39,972 nucleotides of DNA, from assembly GCA_028280885.1 (NCBI GenBank), contig JANQKY010000025.1:1-39972 (forward strand), written 5' to 3'. Origin of the DNA: Tepidamorphus sp. Lineage in GTDB: Bacteria > Pseudomonadota > Alphaproteobacteria > Rhizobiales > Tepidamorphaceae. The translations under genes were made by a program, and so were the position numbers. The notes beneath the pieces are model-generated. The model saw only the letters and a program-made list of their open reading frames with translations. It was not told the DNA's origin and did not search any database. Each line of letters starts with the position of its first letter. Position 1 is the stretch's first letter. This document shows positions 34,571 to 39,972 of the stretch, in pieces.

Positions 34571-37500
34571 ATGTTCAGCGCATTCTTCATCGACCGGCCG
34601 AAATTCGCCTTCGTCATCGCGATCGTCACCTGCCTGGCCGGTTTCCTGGCGATGGCGGCGCTGCCGATCGCGGAATATCCCGAACTGACCCCGCCGCAGG
34701 TCCAGGTCACCGCCAACTATCCCGGCGCGACCGCGGAAGTCGTCGAGGAGACGATCGCTTCGGTCATCGAGGCGGAGGTGAACGGCGTCGAGGGCATGAC
34801 CTACATGTCGTCGAAAAGCGCCAATGACGGCAGCTATTCGCTGACGGTCACCTTCGAGGTCGGCACCGACGGGGATCTCGCGCAGATCAACGTGCAGAAC
34901 CGCGTGTCGCTGGCAACGCCGAAGCTGCCGCCGGAGGTGACGCGCCAGGGCGTCTCGGTCGACAAGCAATCCACCAACATCCTGATGGTCGTCGCCGTGC
35001 ACTCGCCGGACGGCACCTATGACGACCTGTTCCTGAGCAACTACGCCTCGATCAACATCCGCGACCGGCTGGCCCGCGTGCCCGGCGTCGCCAAGGTCGA
35101 TATCCTCGGCGCGCGTGACTACGGCATGCGGATCTGGATCGATCCGGACCGGCTGACCAGCCTGCAGCTGACGCCCAGCGACGTCATCAACGCCATCAAC
35201 GACCAGAACGTCCAGGTCTCGGCTGGCAGCATCGGCCAGGAGCCGGTGCCGGAGGGGCAGCAGTTCCAGTATCCGCTGCTGGCCAAGGGCCGCCTGACCG
35301 AGGTCTCGGAGTTCGAGGACATCGTCATCCGCTCGAACGCGGACGGGTCGGCCGTGCATATGCGGGATGTGGCGCGGATCGAGCTGGGGTCGGCCTCCTA
35401 TGGCTGGTTCGGACGCCTGGACGGCAAGCCGGCGGCGCTGCTGGCGGTCTATCAACTGCCCGACGCAAACGCGCTGGCGGTCGCCGACGCGGTCAACGCG
35501 ACGATGGCCGAACTGGAAACCCGCTTCCCCGAGGACGTCGTCCAGTCGGTCACCTATGACACGACGCGCTACGTCAAGACCTCGATCCGCGAGGTGGCGG
35601 TGACGCTGTTCCAGGCGCTGGCGCTGGTCATCCTTGTCGTCTTCATCTTCCTGCAGGACTGGCGCGCCACGCTCATTCCGGCGATCGCCATACCCGTGTC
35701 GCTGATCGGCACCTTCGCGGTATTGCTGGCGCTCGGCTTCTCGATCAACACGATCAGCCTGTTCGGACTGATCCTGGCGATCGGCGTGGTGGTCGACGAC
35801 GCGATCGTCGTGGTGGAGAACGTCCAGCGGCACATGTCGGAGGGCATGAACGCGCGCGACGCGACACGGCTTGCCATGCGCGAGGTGACCGCGCCGGTGG
35901 TGGCGACGACGCTCGTGCTTCTGGCCGTGTTCGTGCCGACCGCCTTCACACCGGGGCTGACCGGTCGGCTGTTCCTGCAATTCGCGGTGACGATCTCGGT
36001 CGCGGTGACGATTTCCTCGATCAACGCGCTGACCCTGTCGCCGGCGCTCTGCGCAATGCTGCTGAAGCCCCCGAAGAAGGTGCAGCGCGGCCCGCTGGCC
36101 TGGTTCGAGAAGGGCCTGTCGGTCACGCGCAACGGCTATATCGCCATCGTCAAGCGCATCCTGCGGGTCGCGACGCTGGCGATCGTCGGTTTCGTCGCGG
36201 TGATCGCGGCGACCGGCTGGATGCTCAACGGCATCCCCACCGGCTTCCTGCCGGAAGAGGACCGCGGCGCCTTCTTCGTCGACATCCGCCTGCCCGACGG
36301 CGCCGCCCTGCCCCGCACCGAGGTCATCCTTACCGAAATCGAGCAGATGATCATGGAGACGCCCGGCGTCGAGAGCGTCATCAGTGTCGGCGGCTTCTCC
36401 ATCCTGTCCGGCGCCGTCGTGCCGAATGGCGGGCTGGTGATCGCGGTGCTCGAGCCCTGGGACGACCGGACGGAGGCGGGCCTCGGGCTCGGCGCGATCA
36501 TGCAGACGCTGGCGCCGAAGCTGCTCGCCATTCCAGGCGCGACCGCGATCCCCTTCAATCCGCCGCCGATCCCGGGTCTGGGCAACACCGGCGGCTTCGA
36601 GTTCGTGCTGCAGGACACAGAGGGCCGGGAGCCGGCGGAACTCGCCTCGGCGCTCGGCGGCATGATCGTCGCCGCCAATTCGATGCCGGAGGTGACCGGC
36701 CTGTTCTCCACCTACCGGGCGAACGTGCCGCAATACTTCATCGACCTCGACCGCGAGCAGGCCAAGGCCAAGGGCGTCGACATCTCCGCCGTCTTCGACG
36801 TGCTGGCGGCGACCTTCGGCTCGTACTATGTCAACGACTTCAACAAGTTCGGCCGGGTCTACCGGGTGTTCGTGCAGGCGGAGGGAACAAGCCGCACCTC
36901 GCCGGAGGATATCGACCGGGTCTATGTGCGCTCGAACGAAGGCGCGATGATCCCCTTGAGGGCAATCGCCCGGATCGAGCCGGTGCTGGGGCCCGAGGAC
37001 ATTCAGCGCTACAACCTGTTCCGCTCCGCGACGATCAACGGCGATGCCGCGCCCGGCTATGCCTCGGGCAACGCGATCGCGGCGATGAGCGCGCTTGCGG
37101 CATCCGACCTGCCGCAGGGCTATGCCTATGAATGGACCGGCATGGCGCTGGAGGAGATCAAGGCCTCGGCGGCCGGCAGCCTGGTCTTCGTCCTGTCGAT
37201 CGTCTTCGCCTATCTGTTCCTGGTCGCACAGTATGAAAGCTGGACGATCCCCTTCCCCGTCATGCTGTCGGTCGGCTTTGCCATGTTCGGGGCGATCGGA
37301 CTGCTCCAACTGACCGGCATCCCGCTCAATATCTATGCGCAGGTGGGGCTGGTGTTGCTCATCGGCCTTGCGGCGAAGAACGCGATCCTGATCGTCGAAT
37401 TCGCCAAGCAGCGGCGCGAGGAGGGCCTGTCGATCGTCGAGGCCGCCGAGGAAGCCGGCTTCCTGCGCTTCCGGGCGGTGCTGATGACGGCGATCTCGTT

Positions 37501-37741
37501 CATCCTCGGCGTGCTGCCGCTGGTGCTGGCGACCGGCGCGGGCGCGGCGGCGCGGGTCTCGGTCGGCATGACGGTGTTCGGCGGGATGATGATGGCGACC
37601 GTGCTCGGCGTCATATTCATTCCGATCCTCTACGTCTTCTTCCAGCGCTTGCGCGAATGGGTGAACCCACCCAAGCCGCCGGAGGAGACGGAGGGTCCTG
37701 ATGTCCCAGAGGATACGACTGCCGAGCCGGCAAAGTCTTAG
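34571..37741 (+). CDS. RND efflux pump, HAE1 family (AcrB/MexB type)
   Basis: A 1056-residue proton-driven inner-membrane transporter. It opens [20 protein letters not shown] (first helix). Large periplasmic loops follow helix 1 and helix 7. Helix 4 holds the proton-relay pair in [20 protein letters not shown]. The helix-10 Lys region ([16 protein letters not shown]) and the second conserved domain are present. The length is typical of hydrophobe/amphiphile exporters. It exports drugs, solvents or toxic metabolites. No TolC-type channel or local TetR regulator lies beside it. The stop codon overlaps the convergent hydratase stop (37738-37741), leaving no room for a terminator. Confidence 0.94.
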   Translation: MFSAFFIDRPKFAFVIAIVTCLAGFLAMAALPIAEYPELTPPQVQVTANYPGATAEVVEETIASVIEAEVNGVEGMTYMSSKSANDGSYSLTVTFEVGTDGDLAQINVQNRVSLATPKLPPEVTRQGVSVDKQSTNILMVVAVHSPDGTYDDLFLSNYASINIRDRLARVPGVAKVDILGARDYGMRIWIDPDRLTSLQLTPSDVINAINDQNVQVSAGSIGQEPVPEGQQFQYPLLAKGRLTEVSEFEDIVIRSNADGSAVHMRDVARIELGSASYGWFGRLDGKPAALLAVYQLPDANALAVADAVNATMAELETRFPEDVVQSVTYDTTRYVKTSIREVAVTLFQALALVILVVFIFLQDWRATLIPAIAIPVSLIGTFAVLLALGFSINTISLFGLILAIGVVVDDAIVVVENVQRHMSEGMNARDATRLAMREVTAPVVATTLVLLAVFVPTAFTPGLTGRLFLQFAVTISVAVTISSINALTLSPALCAMLLKPPKKVQRGPLAWFEKGLSVTRNGYIAIVKRILRVATLAIVGFVAVIAATGWMLNGIPTGFLPEEDRGAFFVDIRLPDGAALPRTEVILTEIEQMIMETPGVESVISVGGFSILSGAVVPNGGLVIAVLEPWDDRTEAGLGLGAIMQTLAPKLLAIPGATAIPFNPPPIPGLGNTGGFEFVLQDTEGREPAELASALGGMIVAANSMPEVTGLFSTYRANVPQYFIDLDREQAKAKGVDISAVFDVLAATFGSYYVNDFNKFGRVYRVFVQAEGTSRTSPEDIDRVYVRSNEGAMIPLRAIARIEPVLGPEDIQRYNLFRSATINGDAAPGYASGNAIAAMSALAASDLPQGYAYEWTGMALEEIKASAAGSLVFVLSIVFAYLFLVAQYESWTIPFPVMLSVGFAMFGAIGLLQLTGIPLNIYAQVGLVLLIGLAAKNAILIVEFAKQRREEGLSIVEAAEEAGFLRFRAVLMTAISFILGVLPLVLATGAGAAARVSVGMTVFGGMMMATVLGVIFIPILYVFFQRLREWVNPPKPPEETEGPDVPEDTTAEPAKS

Positions 37742-38538
37742 ACAAAACGGACGGACGCGCCGCCGAGGTGCTCGATCTCGATGACCACCTCGGCGGGGCG
37801 ATCGAAATGGACGGTCTTGACCAGGCTGCCCAGCATCACGAAGGTGCCGGCGGCAAGCGGTTTGCCGATCGACAGGCGGTGATTGGCAAGCCAGGCGAGC
37901 GCCTGAAGCGGGTGGCCGAGGATGTCGGCGCCGACGCCGCGTCCGACCTCTTCGCCATCCACCCGCATACAGCCTTCCAGACGGTCGAGATCAAGCGCCC
38001 GCCAGCCGGTGGCCTCCGGGCCAAGCACGACGCCGGCATTGAAGAAATCGTCGGCGATCAGGGCCGGGGCCGGCATTGCGGGAAAGTCGGCATAGCGATC
38101 GTCGACCAGTTCGATCCCGGCCATCACCGCGCCGACGTGGTCGCCAACGGTGTCGCGGTCATGCGGCCGGCCGATATCGGCGATATCGGTTGCCAGCCGG
38201 ACGGCGATCTCGCATTCGACGCCGATGCGGTGAAACCGGGCAAGCGGCAGGTCGGTGTGGTCCTGGAAAACCGTTTCGGAGAACACCTCGCCGGCGCAGG
38301 GGTGGTCGATATCCAGATAGGCCTGCATCACCGGCGTCGTGCAGCCGATCTTGTGGCCGGACAGCATTCCGAAGCCGGCCAGTTCACGGTGCACGCGTTC
38401 CTGGACCGCATAGGCCTCGGCGACCGACCGGGGCGCCTCCGCCTCCTCCAGGGTCCTGGTCGGCGGCCCGCCAAGCCGGGCGGCCGCGAGCGTCTTTGCG
38501 ATCGCGTCGAGCCTGGCTTTAGTCGCGCCTTCGTCCAT
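37738..38538 (-). CDS. 2-oxopent-4-enoate hydratase-family protein (MhpD type)
   Basis: A 266-residue member of the FAA-hydrolase/MhpD superfamily. [15 protein letters not shown] (~56-70), the metal-binding [10 protein letters not shown], the ELVDDRY strand, [12 protein letters not shown] and the C-terminal [16 protein letters not shown] block match 2-keto-4-pentenoate and 2-oxohepta-3-ene-1,7-dioate hydratases. These add water to dienoates from meta-cleavage of aromatic rings. The ATG at 38538 with TAAGGG upstream was chosen over 38604, whose extension overlaps the cytochrome gene. It sits five bases after the cytochrome c gene and is probably co-transcribed with it. The exact substrate is open. 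Confidence 0.82.
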   Translation of the reverse strand: MDEGATKARLDAIAKTLAAARLGGPPTRTLEEAEAPRSVAEAYAVQERVHRELAGFGMLSGHKIGCTTPVMQAYLDIDHPCAGEVFSETVFQDHTDLPLARFHRIGVECEIAVRLATDIADIGRPHDRDTVGDHVGAVMAGIELVDDRYADFPAMPAPALIADDFFNAGVVLGPEATGWRALDLDRLEGCMRVDGEEVGRGVGADILGHPLQALAWLANHRLSIGKPLAAGTFVMLGSLVKTVHFDRPAEVVIEIEHLGGASVRFV

Positions 38539-38543
38539 CACCC

Positions 38544-39014
38544 TTACTGATAGCCGTAGAGCGCGTTGATATCGCGGTTCTGGGCGAGGATATCCTCCGA
38601 CCATCCCGATTTGATATAGGCGAGCACCGCGACGATCTGCCGGTCGTTCAGGACATCCTCGAATTTCGGCATGGAATCGGTATCGAGCGTCCGGCAGGCG
38701 ATCGTCGAAATGCCGTATTTCGTCAGATCGAACAGGGCATCGTCGGGATGCTGCCAGGTGTGGCCGGAGCCGTCATGGGGCGGGGCGAGCGGGTTTTCCT
38801 TGGTGCTCAGCGTGTCCCAGCCGGCTTGGCCGGCCCGATCTGCGCCGTGGCAGCTAGCGCATTCGGCCTTGTAGATCTCGCTGCCAAGGGCGACCGCCTG
38901 CATATCGGTGTGATCGATGCGGACGGCCTGCCTGCCATGCTCAGGCATCATGAGATAAAGCACGCCCGCCCCGATCAGCAGGACGATGATGCCGGCAATC
39001 AGACGGATCTCCAT
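38544..39014 (-). CDS. Membrane-anchored mono-haem cytochrome c
   Basis: A 156-residue class I cytochrome c. An N-terminal uncleaved helix (LIAGIIVLLIGAGVLYLMM) anchors it in the inner membrane, with the haem domain in the periplasm. Haem attaches at CASCH (Cys52, Cys55, His56), and the sixth ligand is probably Met115 in DTDSMPKFED. GDRQIVAVLAYI-type NDRQIVAVLAYIKSGW is the usual C-terminal helix. It would carry electrons from a periplasmic or membrane dehydrogenase to a terminal oxidase. It is first in a two-gene unit with the hydratase gene, an unusual pairing since hydratases need no electrons. Confidence 0.9.
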   Translation of the reverse strand: MEIRLIAGIIVLLIGAGVLYLMMPEHGRQAVRIDHTDMQAVALGSEIYKAECASCHGADRAGQAGWDTLSTKENPLAPPHDGSGHTWQHPDDALFDLTKYGISTIACRTLDTDSMPKFEDVLNDRQIVAVLAYIKSGWSEDILAQNRDINALYGYQ

Positions 39015-39213
39015 GGCTCACTCTCGCAATGCGCGTTTCGAGGGCAGGCAAGCCTGCCCAGGCTACCCCGCTCAGGCTAGCCTGTTTATAGCGCCGCCGT
39101 AAATCATGACCAGCCAATCTCCGCCCCCCCTGCCCCCAAGTGCCCCTCGACAAGTGACCGCCGCGCTGGTCCAATTCACATCAACCGATTCCCGGCGATA
39201 AGAAGGCAACCCC
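39015..39213. promoter_or_regulatory. divergent promoter region, cytochrome c / second hydratase
   Basis: A 199-bp gap between divergent starts. It holds a perfect palindrome, CAGGCTAGCCTG (39074-39085), with related AGGCTA and AGCCTG pieces just before it (39050-39066). These could be a shared operator. A run of C residues near 39122-39137 may raise sequencing-error risk. Functional role is inferred. Confidence 0.3.
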
Positions 39214-39972
39214 ATGGCACTGGATGATATCGCATCGACGGCGGAAAAGATCGCCGGCGACATCGCGAAAAACGCACCCTTCGACCCCCTCGGCCCGGCT
39301 CGCATCGGCGATCTCGACCGCGCCTACGCGGTGCAGCGGGCCGTCGTCGTCGACCTCTTGCGCAGGGGGAGCAGAACGACGGTCGGCGGCTTCAAGATCG
39401 CCATGAACGCCCCGGCGCTGATGGAGCGCTTCGCGATTTCCGAGCCGATCGGCGCGCATATCTTCGCCGAGCAGGTGATCCAGTCGCCGGCCACCCTGTC
39501 GCTGTCGGATTTCGTCACCTTCCACTACGAGCCGGAAATCGCCGCGATCCTGAAATCGCCGCTGCCGCCGCGCGATCCGGGCTATTCGGAAGAGGAAGTG
39601 AAGGCCGCGGTCGACCGGTTCGTGCCGGCCTTCGAGGTGATCGATAGCCGCCATGCCGAGATCCCGAAACTCGCCCTGGTCGACGCTGTCTCGCAGAACA
39701 TCACCAATGCCGGCGCCATCGTCGGCGGCCCCGGTGTCGCGCCCGAGGCGCTCGACGCCGACTCGATCCGCACCGTCGTCCGCGAGACCGGCGAAACGGT
39801 GCTCGATCAGACCGGCGCGCGGCCGCAATCGCCGCTTCAGGCGGTCACCTTCATCGCCAATCTGTTCGGCGGCATGGGCATCGGCCTGGAAGCCGGCATG
39901 CTGATCCTGTGCGGCGCGCATCAACCGCCCAAGCCGATCACCAGCCCGACCCGGCTCGAAGCGGAGATGGGT
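39214..39972 (+). CDS. 2-oxopent-4-enoate hydratase-family protein, partial (runs off the window end)
   Basis: The first 253 residues of a second MhpD-type protein. GGFKIAMNAPALMERF (~65-80) corresponds to the HKIG region of the neighbour. YEPEIAAILKSPLPP carries the metal-binding Glu pair, and EVIDSRHAEIP and SQNITNAGAIVGGP follow. The ATG at 39214 has AGAAGG upstream. It is clearly divergent in sequence from the copy at 37738, so it is a different family member and not a recent duplicate. It probably acts on an unsaturated keto acid, or as a related decarboxylase, since the two groups share this fold. Confidence 0.8.
   Translation, partial: MALDDIASTAEKIAGDIAKNAPFDPLGPARIGDLDRAYAVQRAVVVDLLRRGSRTTVGGFKIAMNAPALMERFAISEPIGAHIFAEQVIQSPATLSLSDFVTFHYEPEIAAILKSPLPPRDPGYSEEEVKAAVDRFVPAFEVIDSRHAEIPKLALVDAVSQNITNAGAIVGGPGVAPEALDADSIRTVVRETGETVLDQTGARPQSPLQAVTFIANLFGGMGIGLEAGMLILCGAHQPPKPITSPTRLEAEMG

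Noticed and set aside
34409..37309. 966-residue minus-strand open frame
   Set aside because: It is an antisense shadow of the RND pump gene, caused by high GC and codon bias; Arg/Asp/Gly/His-rich with no domains.

Overview
The window (about 40 kb, high GC) looks like chromosomal DNA of an alphaproteobacterium of the order Hyphomicrobiales (Rhizobiales). The main reasons are two Omp2b-type porins, a form I aerobic carbon monoxide dehydrogenase (cox) cluster, and short palindromic intergenic repeats of the kind common in that order. I cannot fix the genus. Coding density is high, and the few larger gaps mostly hold repeats or divergent promoters.

Region 1 (1-4.0 kb): the start of one porin gene (cut by the window edge), a repeat-filled gap, a second complete porin, and a MarR-type regulator of the HpaR group. 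Region 2 (4.0-8.5 kb): a lone form II CoxL-like molybdenum hydroxylase large subunit reading away from hpaR, a sulfotransferase, and two divergent VOC (glyoxalase-fold) genes.

Region 3 (8.6-16.9 kb): a compact cox cluster, coxC-coxM-coxS-coxL-coxD-coxE-coxF. CoxL carries the form I active-site loop AYRCSFR. CoxM (FAD), CoxS (two 2Fe-2S clusters) and CoxL (Mo/Cu) would form CO dehydrogenase. CoxD, CoxE and CoxF are maturation factors. CoxC is a membrane MHYT sensor fused to a LytTR DNA-binding domain. A 20-bp tandem direct repeat upstream of coxM is a plausible CoxC operator.

Region 4 (16.9-21.0 kb): a second sulfotransferase-like gene and a large AsmA-family envelope protein, both on the minus strand. 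Region 5 (21.1-30.3 kb): a likely catabolic locus with a ferredoxin-NADP reductase, a 6-hydroxynicotinate reductase-like iron-sulfur protein, a MarR regulator, a five-gene HAAT (Liv-type) ABC importer, and convergent pncA (nicotinamidase). A palindrome with consensus ATTYGYATRCRAAT lies upstream of both the reductase operon and the importer operon, so the MarR protein probably controls both. Together these suggest uptake and reductive breakdown of nicotinate, nicotinamide or a related N-heterocycle. This is an inference, not a demonstrated pathway.

Region 6 (30.4-40.0 kb): a secreted protein of seven ~50-residue repeats (probable beta-propeller), a polytopic membrane protein of unknown function, an RND efflux pair (adaptor plus HAE1-type pump), and a membrane-anchored cytochrome c with a 2-oxopent-4-enoate hydratase-family gene. 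A second hydratase-family gene reads divergently and is cut by the window end.

No rRNA, tRNA, CRISPR array, transposase or prophage gene was seen. All assignments come from reading motifs and recalled family features. No database search was run.
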